This document shows positions 54,801 through 64,000 of a DNA stretch of 64,000 bases, one piece after another (within the stretch, counting starts at the first letter, position 1; each line of letters begins with the position of its first letter). Where the stretch lies: assembly GCA_030248135.1 (NCBI GenBank), contig JASANC010005680.1, positions 1 through 64,000 on the forward strand, read 5' to 3'. This DNA is from Theristus sp. LFF4_11 (lineage: Eukaryota; Nematoda; Chromadorea; Monhysterida; Xyalidae). The notes under the pieces are model-generated. The model was not told where the DNA came from, ran no database searches, and worked only from the letters and a program-made list of their open reading frames with translations. The translations under genes and the position numbers were made by a program.

Positions 54801-56284
54801 ACGTTCGGGTTTCTGGGATCGGTTGATCGAACCGAATGCAAATTAAAAAAAAACCTTTTCTCAAGATGAAACAAACCCGTTCACCAGCTTGCCTGTGAAC
54901 ATCACTGCCATGTTGGGTAGACTGTTCTCGGCCACTTTCGAGTACTGCCGGAATAGCACGGCGCCGTAGTCGGCTTGTAGCACTTTTGCCGTTCTATTTA
55001 GCATTCTGTGAAAGTTCTGCTGTGACAACGAGTCGATGATGAACAGCAGCACGGATGCTTTCGGATGTGCGTTCGCGTTCGCCAGTTCCGCCGTTGTCCA
55101 CGTGGCGTGCACGTGCGCGAACGAATCGAGGTACACCAGGCTCGTGTTGTTGTTGTGCCTCGGCACGCAGCGTACCGTGAAGAACTCGCAGTTCGGTTTG
55201 GCGGTGCGCTGGAAAAATTCAATAAATTGACCAATTTGAAAAGTTTGCCACAAACAATTTTGTGACAAAACTTTTTTTATAACTGCTTAAAATCACAGTT
55301 TAACGCGAAAACATAACCAACTAGCTGATTGGTCGGTGGTCGCACGTGACGCATGCTTTCTGTGTGCAATACAAACTCCGCCTCTCGACAGCAATGCTCC
55401 TCTGCACAGAACGCATGCATCACGTGACCACCAACCAATCAGCTAAATTGGATGTGTTTTAGAGTTGCACTGTATGTTTGAAGAAAGGTCGCACCTCGAA
55501 TGGCACTTTGTTAGCAAACACCGGTACGTCCCAGTCGCTGCCAGTGGCAGGTCGATGGAAGCACTCGTAATAGCACGTGACCTTGTCTGGCAAGTGGCCA
55601 AGTTCACTGTCGTTTAAACGGAGCACACCGTCTGCGGAGAGGCTAGCCAATTGCGGCTGAAGTACAAAAGCCTGTTGGTGCTATTTTGGTGGTTGATTAT
55701 TAGTTTTTTTTAAATGAAGGGCCAATCCGTTCATAACAGTCAATCAGTCAGTCAGTTTTATTCTGCAGTGCACGGCATGATGCCAGAGAAGTGGAAGGCA
55801 GTGACACCATGAGAAGGCAAGCCAAAATCATAACAAACAATACATACAATGCTGTTCGCATGCAGTCGGCCGTTTTTTTTGCAAAATCATGGATAAGATT
55901 TGTATCTTAGTGATAGTTCTGACCTGCACTTTAGCACATCGGTGTGGCTGAGGCAACGGCAGCACATGTTCCAGTATTGATGGGTGCCATGGAGACGATG
56001 CGGGCAGCTCGCATTTCTAAAACTGCAATATGCCATTTGCAGCCGCAGGCTCCCCGCAGACTTAATTTTCAAAAACGTTTTTGCTGGGTTTTCACCTTTC
56101 TGCGAGTGCCCGACCAGTTTCTCGCGATGGATGTTTCGTAACTTGTTGCAAAGTTTGCCTTGCATATGAAGCGAATCACAAAGAAACAGTTTGCACCGAG
56201 CAATGAGACGAAAAGCGGTACGGTCACAAATGAAGACAGCCGCCGATGCTGCCAGCTCTGCTTGAACCGCCGCTCACGTTGCAT
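51819..56284 (-). CDS. DUF229 family membrane-anchored protein (alkaline-phosphatase/sulfatase-like fold)
   Basis: Eleven exons: 56096-56284, 55924-56016, 55495-55656, 54893-55208, 54461-54626, 53937-54132, 53471-53685, 52757-about 52937, 52545-52639, 52171-52302 and 51819-51971. The N-terminus has one hydrophobic anchor (SFVTVPLFVSLLGANCFFVI). Family landmarks appear in order: CELPASSPWHPSI, LLFIIDSLSQQNFHRML, AENSLPNMAVMFTG, WPFIWKDYKHEGYKTLLLEE, LCYGNRPYYHQCL, FAVSWLNDLSH, LIVMGDHGFRLG and SSHFDLHATLVDIMND. GDHG with its nearby aspartates resembles the metal site of alkaline phosphatase/sulfatase-fold enzymes; the substrate is unknown. The fourth intron appears to be GC-AG (ACAG/GCAAGC at 54893). 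Exon 53471-53685 needs a one-base shift near 53640 to keep the family frame, so the copy may be damaged or the assembly may have an error. Confidence 0.85.
52365..52530. mobile_element. Palindromic MITE, family B (DUF229 intron)
   Basis: ctctaaattatagggaatca and gtatgcatgctttctgtgca on the left face gcacagaaagcatgcatacc and ccaatcagctgataatttgg on the right. The centre is ggatgggggcggag. Confidence 0.8.
52955..53275. mobile_element. Composite element with family A-like ends (DUF229 intron)
   Basis: acgcattcatgaacgcgcgt at the left and agttccatgaatggcgctta at the right are related to family A ends. The interior has a (gc)n run at 52971-52990 and a second catgaatgcgcagcag at about 53200. Confidence 0.45.
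53700..53880 (-). mobile_element. tRNA-derived SINE, copy 2 (minus orientation)
   Basis: On the minus strand this reads from a worn tRNA-like head (gtgcgttcggaaaggatcgg) through ggcacttaatgacagagaaa and ccctactcgacggcgttccc to a tail of ccccaacaacaacacc. The tail abuts the acceptor of the DUF229 exon starting at 53685. Confidence 0.75.
54267..54386. repeat. (gacgt)n minisatellite in a DUF229 intron
   Basis: About 24 copies of the pentamer tgacg with a few substitutions (acgtaacg, gatgtg). The sequence reads open on the minus strand as HVTSR-type repeats, which is an artefact. Confidence 0.9.
55300..55475. mobile_element. Palindromic MITE, family B (DUF229 intron)
   Basis: ctagctgattggtcggtggt and gcatgctttctgtgtg face agaacgcatgcatcacgtga and ccaccaaccaatcagctaaa. 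Confidence 0.8.
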
Positions 56285-56642
56285 CGTCACGCTACAATTG
56301 TTTTTGCTTCAGTGGTTCGGTGTTTCGTCGTATCTATCAGTCTTTTCACGGACCATTTTGAGCAGATACAGGTACTGTAACTGTTACGCCAGAATAAAAT
56401 TTATTCTCAAATTCTTTCCACTTTCGTTTAGTAATCTTTTATGATGAATGAGACGGAGTTGCAGCAGAAAGGAATGTAGAGCCACAGTACATAGCAAAAA
56501 GTCAAGAAGATTTAATGATGCTAACTCATACAGTAACACCCATAAAAACGTTAAGGAGCATTCATGAACCAGTATTTAGTGACGCGTAGCTGTGTTACGC
56601 GTCACTAAATACTGCTTCATGAATGCCGGTTTAGTGCCACAC
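56285..56642. other. Spacer between DUF229 and the truncated SLC22 gene
   Basis: The expected last exon(s) of the SLC22 gene should be here or inside the DUF229 gene, but none was found on the minus strand. The stretch contains a family A MITE. Confidence 0.5.
56557..56634. mobile_element. Palindromic MITE, family A
   Basis: aggagcattcatgaaccagt and aatactgcttcatgaatgcc are the ends; arms also share gtgacgcgtagctgtg / cacgcgtcac-type sequence. It starts about 8 bp inside the last visible SLC22 donor site. Confidence 0.85.
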
Positions 56643-59600
56643 CTGACGACCGTCGGAAACAGTTCGACTGAATACAAATAAAAAATGATCCAGCCAGGCC
56701 CGGCCATGCACAGGCCGAACAATGCGGTGTAGGTGATGATCGCGTCACGGTAGGGCGCCACCAATGAAACGCCATCTGAATTCGAAAAGTGCGATTAAAA
56801 TGTGAAAATGATCGCTAATGGGTTCAATGAGTGGCCTTGCTCAAAATCTTCGGTTGCAGCAAACCGCTCAAAATCAAAAACCAACGAGTTTTTTTAGTGC
56901 GACTTTTTTTCGCAAACGCTAAGCCACCAAGTGAGCTAAGCAACTTTGAGCGCCGGATTTGTTGCGGAAAACAGATGCAATTGAAAAAAAGCGTGAATGA
57001 ATCGAACGGCGGTGCTTAAAATTGTCTGAATCGACGGATTTTTTTCAGTTAAACGTCAAGAATTCGATGACAAACCAAGCCAGGCGTAGGCGATGACGAC
57101 CACAAACAAACAGACGGCCATCGACCAGATCGACAGTTGATGCTGGGCGCGTCTGCCCATACTGCTCAGAAAGACAACAACGACATCAACATTTTGTTTA
57201 ATTGTACACATTCTTGTACGTAGCTTGCAAAATTTCTATTTACTTTTATGCAAAACAGCACAAACACATGCCGCTCTTATGTACTTACCACCGATTTGTG
57301 ACCAATGTCGATGCAGATGCAATGAAGTTGAGCAAGCCGAACAGCGCGGCGTTGGTGTAGCGGTTGCCCGGTAAACTTTTGATGTTGAAAATCAGACCGT
57401 ACGTGACGTGACTGCACGCGAACCTGCGCACCACAGCGTTATTTAGTAAAGAACTTTTTTTTTGCAAACACAAATCTGATCGGATCGATCAAGGCTCAAC
57501 GACTTTTTTTGCTGAAAGCCTGTATTTCGAGCGCAATGTTGCTCTCTACATTCACGCTAACATACCCTTCGAGACGTGCAAAAAACGCATTCCGGTTAAC
57601 GCAACTCTCTCACCAGCTGATTAGCATCGCAATCAAGTGCTTGGTCAGTTGCGTCGTGTGACAAAGATGGTGGTAGCTGTGCTTGCGCGGCGCTCGACGG
57701 TGCTGCTCCCGCTCCGGAAGACTCGCCAGTCGGATCGGCGCAGCACCGTTGATTCGTGCCACCTGTTGTCGTTCGTTGTGCGGTTTTTTGACACAAAAGT
57801 TGTCGAAAAGTTACTGAGTGCCCCCTTCCCAGAGCGGACACCGAAGACGAGCCAATCCCAGTCGTCGTCGGTTGACTGCTGTTGGAATTTTAGGCGATGT
57901 TTTCAGCTAGGGCTAACCCCGAAAACGTTCGTCTGTGAAATTTGATGATGACTTTTTTGCGTGTCTTTCTCCACCGAAAGCTCATTCGCGAAACTGACGT
58001 ACCCTGTCGATGACACGCTGCGCCCGGTGCACATGCCCGTGCTCGTACAACCAACGAGCGGACTCGTACGAGGTGCTGCAATCAATGGCATCATGTGCAT
58101 TTTGGGAATCGATCGGGAAATCCATGTGTTTGCACCCTTAAGTGAACGGGAGTGAGAGTGAGTGAATACCGGTTGTTGTTGTTGTTGGGGACTTTAGGCG
58201 ACGTTTTTAACCCAGAAAACCGTACAGAACGCCATCGAGTAGGGCGCTCATCGAGTTTTCTGGTTATTAAGTGCCAAAACATCCCTCGGCGGGACTCGAT
58301 CACCCGAACGCACAACCGATAGTCTAACGCGCTACCAACAGGCCACGAGGGTGATCCAGCGAAACAAACCATCAACCAACGAACGGAATAAAGATCATCA
58401 GCGGCGCAAGCGCGGCGACGTTCGCCCAGAACAGAATCCTTCGCCAGTCGGCGAACGCCCACTGGAGGAACGCGAACCAGACCATGCCGGCGCTGACGCC
58501 GTCTGCAGCAGCAACAACGATGAAAAATTAACGCAATAATTTTACTGAAAAAAAACGTTTTCCGATGCCTGGAAGGGTCGGTTTTTTCACTCACGTAAAG
58601 CGAAGAAGATTCGAAACTTCGGCGTCAGGAACTCCTGCGTCAGTACGAACGCCATGTTCAGCACGCCGCCGGTCCCACTACAGCAAAGCAGTCTGAAGAA
58701 AAACAGAAGACAAAAGTAGTGATGTGCAAAAGGAACGTGGAACACGATTAACCGGTCGGTTGAACACGCGAAACGGTTTGTTACTGTTGCGTTTAGACCG
58801 GACAAGATGATCTGCCGTGAGACAAGGTACGACACATTCACGAAAGAGAACGAAGTCGGACAGATAGCGGTGATCTACAAAACACACTACAGCAGTTCCG
58901 AGACCTGTCTCACACGGTACAGTATGTACGATAGATCACGTAGACGCAGCTGTAAATAGATTTTCTCAGAGAGCGAACGTACAGCAGTACGAGCAGTATC
59001 GGCCAGCTCGGCGCGAACGACGCCGCGATGCCGAAGAACACGGTCATCGTTTGTGCGGCCACCATCGACTGAAAAGAAAACACAAAAGCAGTTGGTTTTA
59101 TTTTTTTATTATTTTTCTTATTTGTGTTTTTTGTTTTTTTTTCTCTTTTTTTTCAATGGAAATTTAGAAAATAGTCTCTGAAATTATTCGCGCAAGTAAC
59201 GCAAGAGATGGTTGGTGCATTTAGGTGTCGGGAGTGCGGCTTGCCAACAGTGGGAGTTTACTTTTTCACCGTACCCATCGCCTGCCAATCAGTTCGGCGC
59301 ATTGTCCAAAGGCGATCGCACCAATGAGCACGCCAAGCACCGTCATCGACGTCACGAACTCGCCGATCCACGAACGGTCGCACAGAAGGCGGAACTGTAA
59401 ATGCAGTGCAACCCTATAACATATCCAAGTAGCTGATTGGTTGGTGATCACGTGTTGTATGCACTCTATGCAGACATTGCTGTGGAGAGGCGGAGCTTGG
59501 TTTGCACAAGAATGCATGCATCACGATCACCGACCAATCTGCTAGTTGATTATGTGACAGAGTTAAGGACTGTGCAATGAAAACAAACAACCATGGTGTG

Positions 59601-60394
59601 TGTTTTTAAACTGCCATACCACACTTTAAAAAGATGCAGTTTTTTCTGACTTTATGTTCTCTTGAAAACAAAAAAATTCAAAAAAACAGCATCTCTCCAT
59701 GAAGACCTCCGTAACGACACTGTTTAGCTGCTCGTGGAAGTGCACCGTATCGCATTGGTTGAGCAATTGACACTGAGTGGTGGTGGTGTTATTGTTGTTT
59801 TTGCTGTGCACTAGTGTGTTGTTGTGCATGCGTGCATCTGCACAATGCCACGTCGGCGAGGCAGCGCCGAACATCATGAACAAACTGCTTGGCTGCGCGG
59901 ATAGATTCAGACCTGCGGGAGACGCGCAAAAAATGCAAAAGGATCCATTCCAAAATCCATTTCAAAATGCATTCCGTGTTCCAAAATGAGTTCCAAAATT
60001 CATTCCATGTTAAAGTTCATTCCAAAAAAAGTCAAGCGCGGAGCACCAAGAAAATTTAACGCTCATCAAACTAAACTTCTTTGAACTGTTGCTGTTTGAA
60101 TGAATTTTTTGGTGTGAATATTTTTAAATTACAACAGTTTTTTATGATCCAATAAAACACTGGGCAGTTCGACTGAATTGCTTTTGCGTGAATATTTTGA
60201 CAATCATAACAGGTTTTTTAATCATATAGTTTTCAATCATAACAATCAATCATAGCTTTTGTATGATCCCAGTCCCAAAAACAAAATAATGAGCCCGCCA
60301 AGCCAAACGTACCATACTCAGCGATGAGAAACAGCCAAATCTGAAATCGGCCGCATCCACCGACCTTCGTCAATACGTCGTCAAAGTTTTCCAT
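56643..60394 (-). CDS. SLC22-like organic ion transporter (major facilitator superfamily), 3' end missing
   Basis: Eleven exons join in phase: 60313-60394, 59707-59912, 59275-59394, 58983-59068, 58595-58692, 58385-58502, 58003-58075, 57614-57762, 57289-57423, 57076-57161 and 56643-56775. The start MENFDDVLTKVGGCGRFQ is typical of SLC22 proteins. A glycosylatable extracellular loop (with NNNNTT and cysteines), a first MFS signature GAIAFGQCAELIGRRW, a YESARWLYEHG loop after helix 6, and SVELFPTVVR near helix 10-11 follow in family order. Translation stops being recognisable at the last donor (56642), so helices 11-12 are absent. These proteins carry organic cations, anions or carnitine across the plasma membrane; the substrate cannot be told. 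A SINE lies in two introns. Confidence 0.85.
57875..57930 (-). mobile_element. tRNA-derived SINE, 3' fragment
   Basis: On the minus strand gggttagccctagctgaaaa followed by catcgcctaaaattccaaca matches the 3' part of copies at 16822 and 58178. It lies in the SLC22 intron between exons 58003-58075 and 57614-57762. Confidence 0.55.
58178..58358 (-). mobile_element. tRNA-derived SINE, best-preserved copy (minus orientation)
   Basis: The minus strand reads cctcgtggcctgttggtagc, gcgttagactatcggttgtg, cgttcgggtgatcgagtccc, then gccgaggg. The first cctcg pairs with cgagg at the end of the head, as in an acceptor stem; A- and B-box matches are clear. The tail is aaaacgtcgcctaaagtcc then (caacaa)n. 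Confidence 0.85.
59400..59575. mobile_element. Palindromic MITE, family B (SLC22 intron)
   Basis: agctgattggttggtgatca on the left and atgcatcacgatcaccgacc on the right; the centre gaggcggagcttgg is shared with 52440 and 55375. Confidence 0.8.
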
Positions 60395-61381
60395 TTTTTG
60401 TTCACTCCCGACGTTTCATGTTTTTGTCAGAGTGGTTGCAAGTGGATTTGAGTAGGGATGGGTCAACCACGCAGTCGGTGGGTTTGGCCTCGGCTGTGCT
60501 GCTGAAAAGGTTTCGAACATCGGGAGAAAATTACAAAATACTAAATTAGTAGTACACTAGTTGGCTGAAAATGACTACTGAAATCGCGTTCACGTGCAAT
60601 AGCAGACGCGTTTTGGTAGCCCCTTATGTGGCCAATTTCCTAGCTGAGCAACCAACGTTTTTCATTCAACAGAATGGATGTTCAAATGAAATTCGAAAGT
60701 TGAAAAAATAGAAGTGCCACGATCATTATAATCGCCAACGCACATATAAGTTTCTATTATCTTTTGCGCGTTTTGTTTCTCAACAGACAGCATATATTGT
60801 GTCAATAATATAATACTCGTCACTTGTAATTTCCAGTCCATTTGGTCCGTTTCATGAATGCTGCAATGAAGATGAAATTCATCTCGTTTACATGTCATAA
60901 CAATATGTAAACAACATCGAACGAAAGTGAAGTATGGTAAACAAAAATGAGCTGCAACAAAAAAAATTGAAAATAAGCTGTTGAATTGAATACAACGCTA
61001 CACCCAGATTACAAACCGGTTAAAACACGTTCATCAACACGTGCGGTTACGCAAACAAAAGATGGAATTTTTGTGATAATGTCACTAAACTGGTGTGTCA
61101 ATTTTGTCTATGCGGAAAAGGACCGTTCAAAATGATCAAAATTTTAACCATGTAGAACTGCAGATTATGTGTTGATAACAACAACTGTCTTCCACAAACT
61201 AAAACGGGTTGACAAAACCTTTGCTCAATGCGCGCAAAATCTCAGCTAACCCAATGAAATGTGAAATGGCACGTGAAAAAAGGCTGGCAAAATAGGCGAA
61301 AGCAATGCTTATTGAAAAAACGTAAAGCTGCGAAAAGTGTCTTGGAAACCCAGTTCCGCAGCGGCGTTCAGCAATTTTGTT

Positions 61382-61490
61382 CGATGTTTCAGGAATGGTT
61401 TTCGATTTGTTACGGTAGGATGTCCATGTCCATATCTGGACAACCTACCATGAAACATCACAAATCCATTCTTGAAACATCGAAAAAATC
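61382..61490. repeat. Inverted repeat (hairpin) of about 105 bp
   Basis: cgatgtttcaggaatgg and ggtaggatgtccatg on the left pair with ccattcttgaaacatcg and ggacaacctacc on the right, around a short centre near 61433. Confidence 0.65.
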
Positions 61491-62283
61491 TGACGTCAGC
61501 TTCGAAACCGGTTTTTTAATTGTTGCGTTTTGAGAAAGCAATTTTATGCCATGAATTCCAATGAAATTTTTGTGAATGTAGCAAAATTTATATTTTATCT
61601 GCAAAATAAAGAAAAACGAAATGTTACAAAGGTTTTCTTTCACTTCTGACAGAAGCAACAGCTAATTCGGTCAAGCACAGCAATCCAACAGCTGTCTATG
61701 TTCTTCGTTCGCTGGAAAAATGCTTTGTCGTAGCTTACTCCACTTATTTCTTGGCTTCTGTTCGATTTAAAATTTGCAACTTTGGAACAAAAGCTTATAA
61801 AACCAAAGCTAAGTGTATCGTGTTTTCAGTAAACTATTTTACTGCATTGAAGAGCACATATGAACGATATTGCCACCCACATAGTGGACTTTTTTATGAA
61901 CAAACCACTTGCGTGTCAAATAATCTGTGTCGGTTGAACCAGAACCGCGCGCAGACCACACGGAAGAAAAAATAAATAATGCTGCAACCGTTTTGGCACC
62001 AGAATTCGACTGAAAAGCGAAACTAGCAAAAAAGTAGATGTGGTGGCTGTCATGCAGCATGGCAAAATCGTCAGCCTCATGCGTGTTTAGCTTCCAAGTC
62101 TGAAAACAGTCTATTTTCAACGGAAAAGTTTACCATTTCTGAACAAGGAGGGTATTGTGCTTTGTGAGGTGAAAGGAGTTCATTTCAGAAAAAGTTTTCT
62201 TGAGTCTGCAAAAAAACTTACGCATTCTTCTCACGCCTGCCTTTGTGCGACTTCTCTGGAAATTCCAATTTGTTTTCGAGAAG

Positions 62284-62744
62284 TACCGTATTACCCCTAA
62301 TAAACCCCCATGGGGGTTTATTTCTTCAGCGACTTCTGGGGGTGGGGGTTTATTTTTGGGGGGGGGGGGCTTTATTTTTTTTGGGGGGGGGTTATTTGGA
62401 AACCATTTTTAGGAGTGGGCAAAATGGCAAAAATACCTTCCATGGCAGGAAGGAAGTCGCAGAAACTTCTACTCTACATAGAAATTTCCTTTTACAACAG
62501 CCTTTTGTAATGAAATTACCATTAACTCATCCATTTGGGGCCTTTGGTAGCACAATTTCATCATTTTCACTGCAACCAGCCACTGAATTCGCTGGGTATG
62601 TGTTTCAAACAGGTTTAAATAATCCCCCATGGGGGATTATTTTTTGGGGGGGATTATTTGGAAACTTGTCGAGGGGGTGGGGGTTTATTTTTGGGGGGAG
62701 TTTAATTGGGGGGGGGGGGTTTAATAGAGGTAATACGGTATAAT
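62284..62744. mobile_element. G-rich MITE with TA target duplication
   Basis: The left end taccgtattacccctaataa is matched in reverse complement by the right end ttaatagaggtaatacggta. TA flanks each terminus, as in Tc1/mariner-type elements. Each half contains cccccatggggg followed by several G runs of 7-12. Confidence 0.7.
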
Positions 62745-63102
62745 AAAACAGAGTTATACTCGCTAGCACACATAGCTTTATGCATTTCGCGTTTTTTGCA
62801 ACAGACTTTCTTGCAAAAAAACGTAACGATACGTAGCGTGAAGTTGGAAACTCGAGAGGATATTCAGGCATATATAATCAGGCACTTGCACACTTGGTGA
62901 CGACAAGCAAAGAAACAAAATAAATAAAAACCACTAATTGAATCGCCAGAGCAGCGATGGCATGAACGACGCTTTGCAACGCAGGCAAACATTTTGCGAA
63001 TACATGTACATTGTAGATGGCACATTTCTGAATTGTTTTTTAAACTCCGTTCATCTCAGAGGCATGATTTTCGTCCAATTTTCAGTGTTGTTCTGTCGAG
63101 GA

Positions 63103-63543
63103 ATGAAAAATATGAGTTGCAAGCTGCAAAGTTTGGCGCTCGTTGTTCTGTTGTTCATCACCGTGATTGTCACTGACGATCAAGCCGATTATCACTTTGT
63201 TATTCCATTTCACCGCCAGCGGTTTACTGTGAGAGAACTTCATGATTTTGTAAAAAAAAATTTTTTGACTTTCGAAATCAGTAATAATTAAAATCACTTG
63301 CCAACCACGTTTTGCACCAAAAATATCACTGGTTTTCCGCAGTGCACTGCACACGAAGAGAAAAGTGCCCATAATGCACCGGATCGTCCACATGTTAGTG
63401 CAGATGCACATATTCGTGCACTCATCGCGATTCACATGCACAAACCGCTGCACTTGAAGTTTTTATTGAACCCAGAAAACAGCCGACTTCCTTCTGAAAA
63501 CAATGCAGATATAGACTTTTTTGCTTCTGAAATTTTGAAGTGA
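63103..63543 (+). CDS. Possible small secreted protein, unrecognised
   Basis: Two exons, 63103-63249 and 63343-63543, join in phase (GT at 63250, AG at 63341-63342) to give 115 residues. The first 24 residues (MKNMSCKLQSLALVVLLFIT and following) look like a signal peptide. The mature part contains DYHFVIPFHRQRFTVRELHD and a histidine-rich stretch, and ends ASEILK. No cysteine pattern or known family was recognised. ATG 63112 is an alternative start. It may also be the fortuitous join of two open stretches; expression evidence is lacking. Confidence 0.35.
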
Positions 63544-64000
63544 CTCTGAATCGATAAGTGCATAGATTGGAGCATCTGCATGTGCACGAACGCGCACAAT
63601 AATAAATGCGCAAACATGTGCACGAACATGTGCAATAATTTTCTGCGTCAACCATGAACTTATTCACATTTGGATTGCACTTCCGGTAGCTTCCACTACA
63701 TGCGCTCGAACAATGCCGAAGCCATTCCAAAAAAATCTATTCCAAAATTCATTCCAGGCCAAAATTTCATGCCATGCTAAAATTTACGTGGTGCTCCGCT
63801 TCATGCCTTTTCTGCAATTTTAGAAATTTTGGAACGTATTTTGCCAAGGAATGAGTTTCGGAGTGTATTTGGGCTAGGAATGATCGATTTTTGGAACGGA
63901 TTTTGGCATATTTTTAGCGTGTTAAAAGTGACGCGCAGTGTATCTTGCACTCTTGCAGATGTTCCAACAAATCAACAATAATCGACATCGACGAAAATAT
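63544..64000. other. Right edge, no recognised gene
   Basis: Repetitive words such as ccaaaattcattcca near 63730-63770 resemble those at 59937-60030 and may be a worn repeat family. Confidence 0.35.

Larger units (their letters stand above)
60395..63102. other. Intergenic DNA with repeats
   Basis: No gene was recognised. Contents: SLC22 5' flank, a hairpin at 61382-61490, and a G-rich TA-flanked element at 62284-62744. The 90-residue plus ORF at 61261-61533 is interrupted by the hairpin and shows no family similarity. Confidence 0.4.

Noticed and set aside
58260..58358. tRNA gene
   Set aside because: A- and B-boxes are present but the head is fused to a SINE body and repeated at other sites, and the anticodon arm does not fold cleanly.

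Overview
The window is animal nuclear DNA. Genes are split by many short to medium GT-AG introns, intergenic DNA is full of small palindromic repeats, and LINE, SINE, hAT and LTR elements are present. The gene families point to a nematode or a close ecdysozoan relative: an astacin metalloprotease ending in ShKT domains, a DUF229 membrane protein and a Kunitz/lustrin-type cysteine-rich secreted protein. The conserved housekeeping genes and long repeat-rich introns look less compact than Caenorhabditis. The species cannot be named from the sequence alone.

Layout. 1-4260: a CR1/Jockey-like LINE (+) with ORF1 and a frameshifted ORF2, then a fold-back element (about 4985-5575). 6125-6304 (-): first exon of a gene with a PH-like domain resembling TFIIH p62; the rest would lie off the left edge, with the LINE in its first intron. 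6745-7794 (-): CUSTOS homologue, five exons reconstructed in phase. 8770-22076 (-): UBE3B HECT ubiquitin ligase, about 29 exons. Its introns carry a hAT element with a perfect 8-bp target duplication, a SINE, a duplicated 170-bp repeat, and a 56-bp tandem array that copies a 3' splice site. 22456-22991 (+): SDHAF4, head to head with UBE3B. 23475-27596 (-): SNAPC3. 27978-30711 (-): FRA10AC1. 32112-32941 (+): Smr-domain protein with a C-terminal membrane segment. 33363-36894 (+): seven-exon secreted multi-domain cysteine-rich protein. 37427-47366: a complete, young 9.94-kb LTR element with 815-bp LTRs and 4-bp target duplications. Its only substantial ORF encodes 1,384 residues; no reverse transcriptase or integrase is visible. 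47559-51531 (+): astacin (NAS-type) protease with two ShKT domains. 51819-56284 (-): DUF229 protein. 56643-60394 (-): SLC22-like transporter that lacks its last exons. 60395-64000: repeats plus a possible small secreted protein.

The genes do not form one pathway. They comprise ubiquitin transfer (UBE3B), complex II assembly (SDHAF4), snRNA gene transcription (SNAPC3), splicing-associated and developmental factors (FRA10AC1, CUSTOS), and a run of secreted or membrane proteins (Kunitz/lustrin, astacin, DUF229, SLC22).

The most unusual items are: the LTR element, whose single ORF starts inside the 5' LTR and has an unfamiliar C-terminal repeat; its insertion 192 bp upstream of the astacin start codon, where the 3' LTR copy of the ORF reads in frame into the signal peptide; the tandemly copied 3' splice site in UBE3B; a tRNA-derived SINE; three or more MITE families; and a cysteine-tryptophan module repeated once per exon.

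Exon borders marked 'about' come from translated similarity. The other multi-exon joins were checked for GT-AG (or GC-AG) ends and reading phase by hand.
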